A DNA stretch of 64,000 nt. It comes from JBBECE01 sp040881985. GTDB taxonomy: Bacteria > Pseudomonadota > Alphaproteobacteria > Rhizobiales > Devosiaceae. The notes below the pieces were generated by a model. The model saw only the letters and a list, made by a program, of their open reading frames with translations, did no database searches and was not told the origin of the DNA. Position 1 is the first letter of the stretch. Every line of letters begins with the position of its first letter. The translations under genes and the position numbers were made by a program. Below, piece by piece: positions 33,197 to 41,145 of the stretch. The stretch covers positions 1 through 64,000 of the forward strand of contig JBBECE010000037.1 in NCBI GenBank assembly GCA_040881985.1, read 5' to 3'.

Positions 33197-34453
33197 CTAC
33201 GCCCACTCCCCCTTGCGCAGCACCGGCACGGATTTTCCGTCCTGGGTGATCCCGTCGATGTCGATTGTGCCCGAGCCGATCATCCAGTCGATATGGATGA
33301 GGCTCTTGTTGCCGCCCTGCGCCGCCACCTGCTCGTCGGTCAGCTTCTCCCCGCCGGCGAAAGTCTTCCGGTAGCACTGGCCGAGCGCGACATGGCAGGC
33401 GGCATTCTCGTCGAAGAGCGTGTTGAAGAACAACAGCCCCGATTGCGAGATCGGCGAGGAATGCGGCACCAGCGCCACTTCCCCGAGGCGGCGCGCGCCC
33501 TCGTCGGTGTCGAGAATTTTCAGGAACACTTCTTCCCCGCGGCTGGCATGCGCCTCAACGATTTTTCCGGCCTCGAAGCGGATCTCGATATCCTCGATCA
33601 GCGTGCCGTAATGGCTCAACGGCTTGGTCGAGCGCACCACGCCATCGACGCGCCGCGCATGCGGGGCGGTGAAGACTTCTTCGGTCGGAATGTTGCAGAT
33701 GCAGGTGACCCCGTTCTGCGCCATCGCCGCCCCGCCCTCCCATGCGTGGCCGTCGGCAAGCCCGATGGTGAGGTCCGTCCCCGGCCCGGAATATTTCAGC
33801 GAGGTGAATTTATGCCCGTTCAGCCAGTCGCGCCGCTTGCCGAGATTGTCGGAATGGGTCTTCCAGTCGGCGACCGGATCGTCCCCGGTTGCGCGTGACG
33901 CCGAAAAAATCGCCTCGGCCAGCCGCCCCAGCGCCGCCTCGTCCTCGAGATCGGGAAACAACCGCTTCGCCCAGGAGAGCGTCGGATAGGAGCAGATCGA
34001 CCAGTTGATCGCGAAATTGACGATCGGCTCCATCGCCGGTCGGCCCGCCTTGGAGCGCGCGATATTGGCCCGCGCCACCTTGTCGGGGTCCTGGCCCGAC
34101 AGCAGCATCGGGTCCTCCGCATAGATCGCCATCCGCCCGGAGCCTTCGCCATAGGCCTTGCCGAGCGCTTCGTAGAGCCAGCCCGCCTCATGGTCGAAGC
34201 TGATGTCGGGGGCGTTGCGGTAGCGGATCAGGGCCAGCATTTCGTCGGACATGATCGGCGTGACGAGCCGCGCCCCTGCCTTGTAGGCGCGCTCGACGAT
34301 CCGCCGCGTCAAGGGCAGCGCCTCGACCGGCGCCGTCAGCACCACGTCCTGCCCCGCCTTGACCCGCAGTCCCACATGCACGGCGACATCGGCGAGCTTG
34401 TCGAGTTTTTCGGCGTCGATGGCCGGAGAAAGCGAGTCGGGCGAGGCATACAT
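33197..34453 (-). CDS. Aminopeptidase, M29 family (AmpS/AmpT)
   Basis: 418 residues, the normal length. Two-metal aminopeptidase. Metal ligands are recognisable in order: Glu in CNIPTEEVFTAPH, Glu in EAHASRGEE, Glu and His in GEVALVPHSSPIS, and His/Asp in SLIHIDWMIGS. The family releases N-terminal residues from peptides in the cytoplasm. No signal peptide. GNP- or peptide-transport genes are absent nearby. Confidence 0.93.
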   Translation of the reverse strand: MYASPDSLSPAIDAEKLDKLADVAVHVGLRVKAGQDVVLTAPVEALPLTRRIVERAYKAGARLVTPIMSDEMLALIRYRNAPDISFDHEAGWLYEALGKAYGEGSGRMAIYAEDPMLLSGQDPDKVARANIARSKAGRPAMEPIVNFAINWSICSYPTLSWAKRLFPDLEDEAALGRLAEAIFSASRATGDDPVADWKTHSDNLGKRRDWLNGHKFTSLKYSGPGTDLTIGLADGHAWEGGAAMAQNGVTCICNIPTEEVFTAPHARRVDGVVRSTKPLSHYGTLIEDIEIRFEAGKIVEAHASRGEEVFLKILDTDEGARRLGEVALVPHSSPISQSGLLFFNTLFDENAACHVALGQCYRKTFAGGEKLTDEQVAAQGGNKSLIHIDWMIGSGTIDIDGITQDGKSVPVLRKGEWA

Positions 34454-34520
34454 GAGGCACTCCCTGAAACGGTCGAGCCCTCAGCATTAGCCCTTCACCA
34501 CCGGAGTGAACAAGTGCCCT

Positions 34521-35519
34521 CTATGGCAAAACCCCGATGTGCGGCCAGCCGTCCGCGCCCCATTCGATCGGCATGATCTGCAGCTTCGGCGCCCCGCCCG
34601 CTTCGCGGTCGTAATAGTGAAAGACCAGGACGTCGCCGGCCGGCGTCCGTATGGCTTCCTGCCCGCCCGGTCCGACATAGCGGCCTTGCGTCGCGACAAG
34701 TTCGGTGCCCCCGCCGTCGAGCATCGGCACTCCCGCCGCATCGGCATAGGGGCCGGTGACGTCGCGGGCGCGTCCCACCATTACCCGGTAGGTGCTGGCG
34801 AGGCCCGCGCAGCAGCGGTCGAACGAGACGAACAAATAAAACCAGGCGTCCTGATAGATGATCGAGGGCGCCTCGATAGCTCCGCCGCCGCGCGAGGCGA
34901 GCCGGATTGGCGCTTCGTTGCCGCGCCGCAAGCCCGAGACCGGATCGAGTTCGACGAGGCGGATGCCGTCCCAGAACGAACCGAACGCCAGCCACGCCCG
35001 CCCGTCCCCGCTATCGATGCGGGCCGGATCGATGGCGTTGAAATTGTCCGGCCGGTGGCTGCGCAGCGCCAGGCCGCGATCGGTCCAGCCCTCCGCCGGA
35101 CGCGCCAAATCGAGCGAATCGTTGGTGGCGAGCCCGATCGCGGAAGTATTCACCCCGAAGGACGACGCCGAATAATAGAGGTAGTGCACGCCCGCCCGCA
35201 TCGATATCGAGGGCGCCCAGATGTTGCGCGGCGAAAAACCGAGTTCCGCCGCGATCCATTCCGGCAGGCCCTGCGTCAGGGTGCCCGCGTCGGCCCACGC
35301 GATCCCGTCCGTCGAGGTCTTCAGCCGGATCGCCCCGCCGTCGGGGGCCAATTCGACGCCGGTCCCGAAGGCGACGAAACCGCCCGCCACCGCCGTCATC
35401 GTCGGATCGTGAATGCCGGTATTCCCGGTCAGGCGCACCGCGCCCCGCTCCTGCGCCGAGCCGGCGAGGCCGCCAAGCGCCAGGACAACGAGGGCGAGGA
35501 AAAGGGTTGAGGTTCGCAC
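34521..35519 (-). CDS. Exported glycoside hydrolase family 43 protein (arabinanase-like)
   Basis: 332 residues from the GTG at 35519. Signal peptide (STLFLALVVLALGGLAGSA, cleavage near residue 22-24), then a five-bladed propeller. Likely catalytic acids: Asp in NTGIHDPTMTA (base), Asp in NAIDPARIDSGDGRAWLAFGSF (modulator) and Glu in GGAIEAPSII (acid). NIWAPSISM is also typical. Most similar in pattern to endo-1,5-arabinanases. No sugar transporter or regulator is adjacent. A longer frame to 35600 exists but would bury the signal peptide. Confidence 0.85.
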   Translation of the reverse strand: MRTSTLFLALVVLALGGLAGSAQERGAVRLTGNTGIHDPTMTAVAGGFVAFGTGVELAPDGGAIRLKTSTDGIAWADAGTLTQGLPEWIAAELGFSPRNIWAPSISMRAGVHYLYYSASSFGVNTSAIGLATNDSLDLARPAEGWTDRGLALRSHRPDNFNAIDPARIDSGDGRAWLAFGSFWDGIRLVELDPVSGLRRGNEAPIRLASRGGGAIEAPSIIYQDAWFYLFVSFDRCCAGLASTYRVMVGRARDVTGPYADAAGVPMLDGGGTELVATQGRYVGPGGQEAIRTPAGDVLVFHYYDREAGGAPKLQIMPIEWGADGWPHIGVLP

Positions 35520-35580
35520 GGCGCGGCGAGCGTGCCAGCTTTGGCGCGACGGTGCAAACCCTCTGCCCGGGACTTGCCGC

Positions 35581-35757
35581 TCAGACCGCGACGCCGACAA
35601 CCAGCGGGGCCAGCTCCGTCCCGATGAAATACGGCCAGACGAACAGCGCCAGAACCCCCTGCCAGAACCCGAGCCCCAGAAAGCCGATGGTGAACAGCCA
35701 GCCGATGAACCAAAGCGCCCCGAGTGAGGAATGCTGGGTGACTTTTATGCGTTCCAT
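35581..35757 (-). CDS. Small membrane protein, 58 aa
   Basis: The ATG at 35757 has a good ribosome-binding site (GAGAGGGG, 9 bases upstream). The product starts MERIKVTQHSSLGALWFIGW and has two hydrophobic helices (about 13-32 and 34-53) with several Trp and Phe, ending LVVGVAV. This is a plausible two-span inner-membrane microprotein. The next gene on the same strand (GH43, start 35519) is 61 bases downstream. I recall similar VTQHSSLGALWF... proteins in related bacteria but know no function. Confidence 0.7.
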   Translation of the reverse strand: MERIKVTQHSSLGALWFIGWLFTIGFLGLGFWQGVLALFVWPYFIGTELAPLVVGVAV

Positions 35758-35941
35758 GAATCAGGTCCCCTCTCAAGTCGCTGACTGTGGCGCGAAGTCT
35801 CCGCGGCTTCAAGAGCGCGGTCGTTGATCTGGCGCAACACCCCCCTTTGTCACCCTCGGGCAGCCTGCCGGCGCGAGGCCAGGAACACCCCGAGGGCCCA
35901 TGATGGGTGGCGAACGGGTAGGGGTCTCCCCGTTTCAATCC

Positions 35942-35970
35942 TTCATCACCCGGCGTGACCGGGTGATCCA
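35942..35970. repeat. Palindromic repeat, ATCACCCGG family (single hairpin)
   Basis: ATCACCCGG (35945-35953) and CCGGGTGAT (35959-35967) with a 5-base loop, flanked by TTC and CCAG as in the copy at 26378. It borders the accessory islet that begins with the broken hicB. Confidence 0.72.
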
Positions 35971-35984
35971 GCCCCCAACCGCTC

Positions 35985-36407
35985 TCACGCCTCCGCGACG
36001 GTCAGCTGAAGCCTGTAGCCCAGCGCCGCGATCGCCCCCTCCAGTGCCGCGAGCCGCGTCGAATGATACGGGTCGAGCATCCGCCGGACTTCCTTCTCGT
36101 CGAGCCCGAGCTTCGAGGCAAAACCGGTTCGCGTCATGCCGCTCCGACGGAATGCTTCCTAGAGCGCCAACTTTGCCGAGGCCTGGGCGCCGAGATAGAC
36201 CGCGTTCCGGCCGGGACGTCCGCGAGGCGGGGAGGGCAGATCGCCGCCGTCCTTAATGTGTCCGAACAGCGCCACTTCCAGCGCGTCCCCGGCATTGGCC
36301 AGAGCCTCGGCCCGCGTCGCGCCCTCGGTGATGGCCTCGGGGACCGCGGCAAAGGTCGCAATGAATCCACACTCTCCATTCGATCGAAGTCTCGAGTCGA
36401 AAAACAT
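35985..36407 (-). pseudogene. hicB: HicB-like antitoxin gene interrupted by an in-frame amber codon
   Basis: Reading from ATG 36407, the frame encodes a HicB N-terminal half (GFIATFAAVPEAITEGATRAEALANAGDALEVALFGHIKDG) and then KLAL followed by TAG at 36159-36161. In the same frame, immediately after the stop, a helix-turn-helix half continues: EAFRRSGMTRTGFASKLGLDEKEVRRMLDPYHSTRLAALE, to TGA at 35985. Intact relatives have a Tyr codon here (LALYEA), so one base change explains the break. No HicA toxin gene is visible on either side. It could still make a truncated product without the DNA-binding half. Confidence 0.8.
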
Positions 36408-36471
36408 GCGGTCCGGTCCTTCCGTTTTTGGCAGCTGCAAATGCCCGGTCTCGGTTTTGTGGACGCTAGCG

Positions 36472-36942
36472 TCATTGACCAAGGAATGATGGCAGCGGAA
36501 TTGGCAGGTTCCTTGTGTTCCAAAACGACTGTAGCTCGGGCTTTAGACAATCTCGAAACTGCGCCATCTTCGCATTTATGACACGCAGCAGAAGGGCGCG
36601 GTCATCGCCATTGATCTTCTTGGACTGGTCGCTAGTACGTTTCCCTGTTATGTGGGCGACCTGCGTATTTAGCTTCGTCTTCAGGCTTGTCCGCAACGCC
36701 GACTCTGACAATTCGTCAAACGCTTCCGTTGTGTAGTCTCTTGCCTTGGCTCCTTGCTGATTGCTCAACATGTCGATCAGCGCCCTAGCATAGATACAGA
36801 ACGATTCGATAAGCGCGTTGTTGAGTACGGTGTCGCCGATACCGCCGGATATTAGGCGGCAGTGGACCTGTTGAAGCATCCAGATTTCATAGGGAATTGC
36901 GTTTCCAATGACTTCTTTCTCAACGGTGGTTATGTCGCTCAT
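36472..36942 (-). CDS. Hypothetical protein, 156 aa, low-GC orphan
   Basis: Not recognised. Base composition is clearly less GC-rich than the surroundings (many TTA/AAT-type codons), suggesting acquisition by transfer. Soluble, helical: IPYEIWMLQQVHCRLISGGI, NNALIESFCIYARALIDMLS, then a basic Lys-rich region (KTKLNTQVAHITGKRTSDQSKKI) and a final helix. The NALIESF..ARALIDML pattern recalls HEPN-like proteins of unknown role, but no RxxxxH ribonuclease motif is seen. ATG 36942; a longer GC-rich upstream frame is not supported. Confidence 0.6.
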   Translation of the reverse strand: MSDITTVEKEVIGNAIPYEIWMLQQVHCRLISGGIGDTVLNNALIESFCIYARALIDMLSNQQGAKARDYTTEAFDELSESALRTSLKTKLNTQVAHITGKRTSDQSKKINGDDRALLLRVINAKMAQFRDCLKPELQSFWNTRNLPIPLPSFLGQ

Positions 36943-36964
36943 TTGAAGCCCTCGAAGATACCCA

Positions 36965-37882
36965 TCACCCCTCCCACCTCTCCCCAATTCCCATCCATCC
37001 CGCCCGCTCGCGCCGCACCCGCCCCGCCTCCAAGAGAAGAAACAGATGCGCGCGGGTGGTGAGCAGCGCCGCCCAGCGCGTCTTGCGGTGGAGTGCGCCA
37101 TAGACTCGGCCGGCGATTGCCCGCGCCGTCGCCGCGCCGCCCGAAACCGCCGCCAAAATCTGTTCCTCGCGCACCAGCCGATGTGCCTTGAGCGCCGCCG
37201 CGTATCCCTTGCCGTCAAAAATCTCCCCGCCATGGCCGGGCAGATATCGAGCCGCCGCCACCCCCTGCAGCTTTTCGAGCGAATCGAGATAAGTCCCCAT
37301 CGCCCCGTCGGGGTCGGCGACGAGCGTTGACGACCAGCCCATCACATGATCGCCGGTGAGAAGATAGCCCGTCCCCTCGACGGCAAGGCAGATATGGTTC
37401 GCCGTATGGCCGGGCGTGGTGGCGACCGTCAGCGCCACCCCGTCGAGCTTGATCGCATCGGTATCCTGCAGCACGAAATCCGGGTCCATCACGATATGGG
37501 CCCAGCGCAGCGGATCGAATTCCAGGCGGCCGGGTTGCCGCATCGGCCGGTACTTGCCTTCGAATAGCAGCGGCGCGTCGACCCGGTTCTGCACGATCCG
37601 CGCCAGCCCGGCATGGTCGGCATGGGTATGGGTCAAGACGACCGCCTCGACCTTGCGCCCCCCGATCGCCTCGGTCAGCGCCTCGAGATGCGCCTCGTTC
37701 TTCGGCCCGGGATCGATGACGGCGATGCGGGTGTCGCCAACAAGATAGGTGTTGGTGCCGGTGAAGGTGCAGGGCCCGGAGTTCGGTGCGACGAGCCGCG
37801 CAATGCCGGGCGCGACCTCGACCAGCTTGCCGTGCTGTGGGTCGAACAGCGTGTCGAATTTCAAACCAGCCGGTACAGCCAT
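36965..37882 (-). CDS. MBL fold metallo-hydrolase (LACTB2/glyoxalase II-like)
   Basis: 305 residues. Metallo-beta-lactamase fold with the zinc motif in VVLTHTHADHAGLARI (HxHxDH), a third His in TTPGHTANHICLAV, Asp in LLTGDHVMGWSSTLV and a late His in YLPGHGGEIFDG. The C-terminal winged helix (residues about 225-300) is typical of LACTB2-like RNases or hydrolases. Substrate unknown. ATG 37882; divergent from bioY. Confidence 0.9.
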   Translation of the reverse strand: MAVPAGLKFDTLFDPQHGKLVEVAPGIARLVAPNSGPCTFTGTNTYLVGDTRIAVIDPGPKNEAHLEALTEAIGGRKVEAVVLTHTHADHAGLARIVQNRVDAPLLFEGKYRPMRQPGRLEFDPLRWAHIVMDPDFVLQDTDAIKLDGVALTVATTPGHTANHICLAVEGTGYLLTGDHVMGWSSTLVADPDGAMGTYLDSLEKLQGVAAARYLPGHGGEIFDGKGYAAALKAHRLVREEQILAAVSGGAATARAIAGRVYGALHRKTRWAALLTTRAHLFLLLEAGRVRRERAGWMGIGERWEG

Positions 37883-37957
37883 CGCGCCCGCCCTTGCAGG
37901 ACCCACCCCGCCGCATTAAAACGGCGCGACCATTTCACAACGCGGGGAGCCTACAAA

Positions 37958-38551
37958 ATGGCGTCGGCGGTTGCCACCACTCACAAGCCTCTCATCGATG
38001 TTGCCGTCCCGGCGAGCGGGGCGGCGCGCTGGGCCGTTTGGGTCGTCCTGGCGATCGCCGGGTCGCTGGTCCTCTGGGCCTCGGCGAAAGTCCAGGTGCC
38101 GTTCTATCCGGTGCCGATGACGCTGCAGACCCTCGCCATCATGGTGATCGCCGCGGCCTACGGCTGGCGGCTCGGCCTCGCAACGATCCTGCTCTATCTC
38201 GCCGAGGGTGCCTTCGGCCTGCCGGTCTTCTCGGGGACTCCCGAGCGCGGCATCGGGCTTGCCTACATGCTCGGCCCGACCGCCGGCTATCTCGCCGGCT
38301 TCATCGTCGAGGTCGTGATCGTCGGCTGGTTTGCCGAACGCGGCGCGGTCCGCTCGCCGCTCGCCCTCTTTCCGGTGATGCTCGTCGCCGCCGCGCTCGT
38401 TCTCGCGCTCGGCTTCGCGTACCTGTCGACCCTGATCGGGGTCGAGGCGGCGTGGAACGGAGGGGTCGTTCCGTTCCTCCTGGGCGACCTCGTCAAAGTC
38501 GCCGTCGCTTCGCTACTTATCCCCGCCGCGGCGAGGCTGGTGCGGAAATAG
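37958..38551 (+). CDS. bioY: Biotin transporter BioY
   Basis: 197 residues with five or six predicted membrane helices. The S-component signature is present: KVQVPFYPVPMTLQTLAIM, YLAEGAFGLPVFSG, and YMLGPTAGYLAGFI. BioY binds biotin in the membrane, alone or with an ECF module. bioM and bioN are not adjacent. ATG 37958 follows a GGGGAGC ribosome-binding site. No BioR box (TTATCTATAA) is seen upstream. Confidence 0.94.
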   Translation: MASAVATTHKPLIDVAVPASGAARWAVWVVLAIAGSLVLWASAKVQVPFYPVPMTLQTLAIMVIAAAYGWRLGLATILLYLAEGAFGLPVFSGTPERGIGLAYMLGPTAGYLAGFIVEVVIVGWFAERGAVRSPLALFPVMLVAAALVLALGFAYLSTLIGVEAAWNGGVVPFLLGDLVKVAVASLLIPAAARLVRK

Positions 38552-38611
38552 TTGGCAGAAGTTCACCGAATAACGCCATACCAACGTGGAATTGGCATGG
38601 AAGTTCACGTT

Positions 38612-38640
38612 AAAAAGGCCGGCATTCCGCCGGCCTTTTT
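38612..38640. terminator. Bidirectional Rho-independent terminator (bioY / tRNA-Pro)
   Basis: Perfect palindrome: five A, GGCCGGC, loop ATTCC, GCCGGCC, five T. It follows bioY by 60 bases on the plus strand and the 3' end of tRNA-Pro by 2 bases on the minus strand, so it can serve both. Confidence 0.92.
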
Positions 38641-38642
38641 GC

Positions 38643-38719
38643 TGGTCGGAGTAGCAGGATTCGAACCTGCGACCCCCTCGTCCCGAACGAGGTGCGCTAC
38701 CAGGCTGCGCCATACTCCG
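38643..38719 (-). tRNA. tRNA-Pro (anticodon CGG)
   Basis: 77 bases including an encoded CCA end. Acceptor CGGAGTA/TACTCCG, D arm GCGC AGCCTGGTA GCGC, anticodon stem CCTCG/CGAGG with loop TTCGGGA (anticodon CGG, reads CCG), and T arm GCAGG TTCGAAT CCTGC. All stems pair. Confidence 0.97.
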
Positions 38720-38829
38720 TTAGGCAAGCCGGGCTTTATAACGGGGCCGACCTGCCCCGGCAAGCCACCCGGGCGCGGTTGCGAAGGCTCCCCAAAGCGC
38801 GTAAGAACTGCCCGGATTCCAAGGGGTTT

Positions 38830-38904
38830 TGGGGCGTCGCCAAGCGGTAAGGCAGCGGTTTTTGGTACCGCCATCCGGAGGTTCGAATCCTCCCGCCCCA
38901 GCCA
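38830..38904 (+). tRNA. tRNA-Gln (anticodon TTG)
   Basis: 75 bases including CCA. Acceptor TGGGGCG/CGCCCCA, anticodon stem GCGGT/ACCGC with loop TTTTGGT (anticodon TTG, reads CAA), and T arm GGAGG TTCGAAT CCTCC. The CCA ends 3 bases before the stop codon of the convergent epimerase gene. Confidence 0.97.
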
Positions 38905-38907
38905 CTC

Positions 38908-39768
38908 TCAGACTTCCTTCCGCCACGAATGTTCGGGCGTGTAGCCGAGCACCTTCTTCGCCTTTCCGATCGACAAAAGCGTCTCGTTGCCATTGACTTG
39001 CCGCTGCATCTTCACCTTCGGAAACACCTCGGCCATCAGCTCCGCGCTGGGTTTCTTCATCACCGTGTCGGCGTTGGCGATGACGAAGACCTCCAGCCCC
39101 TTGAGCTTCGATTCCAGCGCCAATCGGATCGCCTGCGCGCCGTCCCTCGCGTCGATATAGCCCCAGAGATTCCACTTGCGGATCAGGGGGTTGGCGTCAA
39201 ATCCCGGGAAGGCCTTGTAGTCCTCGGGGTACATGACGTTGGAGAATCTCAAGCCGATCATCTTGAGCTCGGAGTCCCACCGGCAGTACTGCGCCGCGAT
39301 CGTTTCGTCCACCACCTTGCCGAGCGAATAGGCGCTCTCCGGCCGGGGCGGATAGGCCTCGTCGACCGGCGCATACGGGGGAGGCATATCAAAGGGTAAG
39401 CCCAGCACGGTCTCGGAGGACGCGAAGACGATATTCCTGATTCCCGCCTGCCGCGCCGCCTGGAAAACATTGTAGCTCGCCGCGGTATTGTTGGTGAAGG
39501 TTGCCGAATTGGCCGTCAGCCCCGGCGCCGGGATCGCGGCGAGGTGGACGATGCCGTCGAAGGGCCCGGAAAGCCGGTCGTTGATGCCCCCGACCATTGC
39601 TTCGAGCACCTGCCCGTAATCGGTCAGATCGATCTTGGAATAGGCGCTGATCGGCTCGCGCGGCGGGTTGAGATCGATGTTGAGGACCTCGTAGCCATGC
39701 CCCACCAGATCCTTGACGCAAGCCCGACCCAACTTCCCGCTTCCTCCGGTGACGACGACGCGCGGCAT
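38908..39768 (-). CDS. NAD-dependent epimerase/dehydratase (extended SDR)
   Basis: 286 residues. Rossmann NAD site VVVTGGSGKLGRACV (GxxGxxG), Asp in LNIDLNPP for NAD preference, VHLAAIPAPG, FASSETVLG, and the catalytic Tyr-x3-Lys in SAYSLGKVVDE. Similar in general pattern to uronate dehydrogenases and nucleotide-sugar epimerases. Substrate not determined. Ends 4 bases from tRNA-Gln on the opposite strand. Confidence 0.88.
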   Translation of the reverse strand: MPRVVVTGGSGKLGRACVKDLVGHGYEVLNIDLNPPREPISAYSKIDLTDYGQVLEAMVGGINDRLSGPFDGIVHLAAIPAPGLTANSATFTNNTAASYNVFQAARQAGIRNIVFASSETVLGLPFDMPPPYAPVDEAYPPRPESAYSLGKVVDETIAAQYCRWDSELKMIGLRFSNVMYPEDYKAFPGFDANPLIRKWNLWGYIDARDGAQAIRLALESKLKGLEVFVIANADTVMKKPSAELMAEVFPKVKMQRQVNGNETLLSIGKAKKVLGYTPEHSWRKEV

Positions 39769-39923
39769 GGCGAATTCTCCCTTCTTTTCCGTGAGTTCGG
39801 CAAGGCCAGAGCTTAGGCCGGGGTGTGGGGCTCATGCAAATGAATGCTGGCTGAACCCCTCTTTCACCGCGGGTTCAAGGCCGCCTGGCCATTCTCTTCC
39901 CGTCGATGACGAGAGGAATTCCC

Positions 39924-40064
39924 ATGCGCGTGCATTTGAGGCAAACCATCCTGGCGCTGCTCGCCGGCCTGCTTATCGTCGCGGCCGCCGCGCTCGTCGT
40001 GCAACCCTCGCTTGCCGCCGCGCTGACCACCGCTACGCCCGTCGCTTTCGCCATCGCCCTCTGA
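39924..40064 (+). CDS. Small hydrophobic exported or membrane peptide, 46 aa
   Basis: ATG with a strong ribosome-binding site (GAGAGGA, 6 bases upstream). The product is MRVHLRQTILALLAGLLIVA followed by more Ala/Val/Leu residues, SLAAALTTATP and a hydrophobic end. It reads as a signal peptide with possible cleavage near SLAA or as a single-span peptide. It lies 65 bases before the asparaginase gene on the same strand. Not recognised. Confidence 0.5.
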   Translation: MRVHLRQTILALLAGLLIVAAAALVVQPSLAAALTTATPVAFAIAL

Positions 40065-40128
40065 ACGAGGTTTCCCGGCCCGGCGCCGGGTGCTATCCAG
40101 CCCCGGCACTTTCTTGTCGGGGCAGGGA

Positions 40129-41145
40129 ATGACGGCCAATCCAATTCTGGCAGAGGTCATGCGCGGCGGGCGGGCTGAAAGCGTTCATCGCGGCGCCCTC
40201 TGCGTCGCCGGATCGGACGGTAAAGTCCTCGCCGAAACCGGCAACATCGACCGGTCGGTCTTCCCGCGCTCGGCCGTCAAATCGATCCAGGCCCTCGCCA
40301 TGTTCCGTTCCGGCGCGGTCGATAAATTCGACCTCGACGACGAGATGCTGGCGCTCGCCTGCGCTTCCCATCGCGGCGAGCCGGCCCATATCGCGGGCGT
40401 CAAGCGCTTCCTCGCGGCCATAGGTCTTGGGACCGGCGACCTCGAGTGCGGGGCGCATCCGCCGACCGATCCGGCAACCCGCGACGCTCTGCGTGCGGTT
40501 GGCGAGGCGCCGAGCCCCATCTACAATACTTGCTCGGGCAAACATGCCGGCATGCTGGCGGTGGCGAAGGCACTGGGCGCCTCGACCAAGGGCTACGTTC
40601 AACCCGACCATCCGGTGCAGCAGCTTGTCCGCCAATGCCTCGAGAGCGTGACGGGCGCAGCGCTGTGCGAGGAGCGGTGCGGCACCGACGGTTGCTCGAT
40701 CCCGACCTGGGCGATCCCGCTCAAAGCGTTGGCCACCGGTTTCGCGCGCATGGCGACGGGGGAGGGGCTCTCAGCCGCCGACGCGGCCGCGGCCGGGCGG
40801 CTCGTCGATGCGTCGACTTCTCATCCATACCTCGTCTCCGGCACCGGCAAAATCGACACCGACTTGATGGCGGCATTCGGCGGACGGCTGATGCTGAAGG
40901 GCGGGGCGGAAGGGGTATATTGCGGCGCGGTGCGCGATCCGGATTTGGGATTTGCGCTGAAGATCGACGATGGCAATATGCAGGCGGCCGAACTCGTCGC
41001 CGCGTCCCTGATCGAGGCGATCGCCAAGCCCGACGCGCGGGCTAAGACCGCGCTCGCCGAGCGAACACTGGTCAAGAACCGCAACTGGCGCGGGGTCGAG
41101 GTTGGCGAATTGCGGCCGACCGATGCGGCGCGGCCGGTCCTCTAG
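40129..41145 (+). CDS. L-asparaginase, Rhizobium etli-type (type II / ReAV-like family)
   Basis: 338 residues. This family is unrelated to E. coli asparaginases and has a serine-lysine active site. Here the Ser-x2-Lys is in FPRSAVKSIQALAM (about residues 48-51), and the two zinc cysteines in YNTCSGKHAGML and CGTDGCSIPTWAIP. CASHRGEPAHIAGV is also conserved. It hydrolyses asparagine to aspartate and ammonia. ATG 40129 with GGCAGGGA upstream. Overlaps the convergent TIGR03808 gene by 4 bases. Confidence 0.92.
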   Translation: MTANPILAEVMRGGRAESVHRGALCVAGSDGKVLAETGNIDRSVFPRSAVKSIQALAMFRSGAVDKFDLDDEMLALACASHRGEPAHIAGVKRFLAAIGLGTGDLECGAHPPTDPATRDALRAVGEAPSPIYNTCSGKHAGMLAVAKALGASTKGYVQPDHPVQQLVRQCLESVTGAALCEERCGTDGCSIPTWAIPLKALATGFARMATGEGLSAADAAAAGRLVDASTSHPYLVSGTGKIDTDLMAAFGGRLMLKGGAEGVYCGAVRDPDLGFALKIDDGNMQAAELVAASLIEAIAKPDARAKTALAERTLVKNRNWRGVEVGELRPTDAARPVL

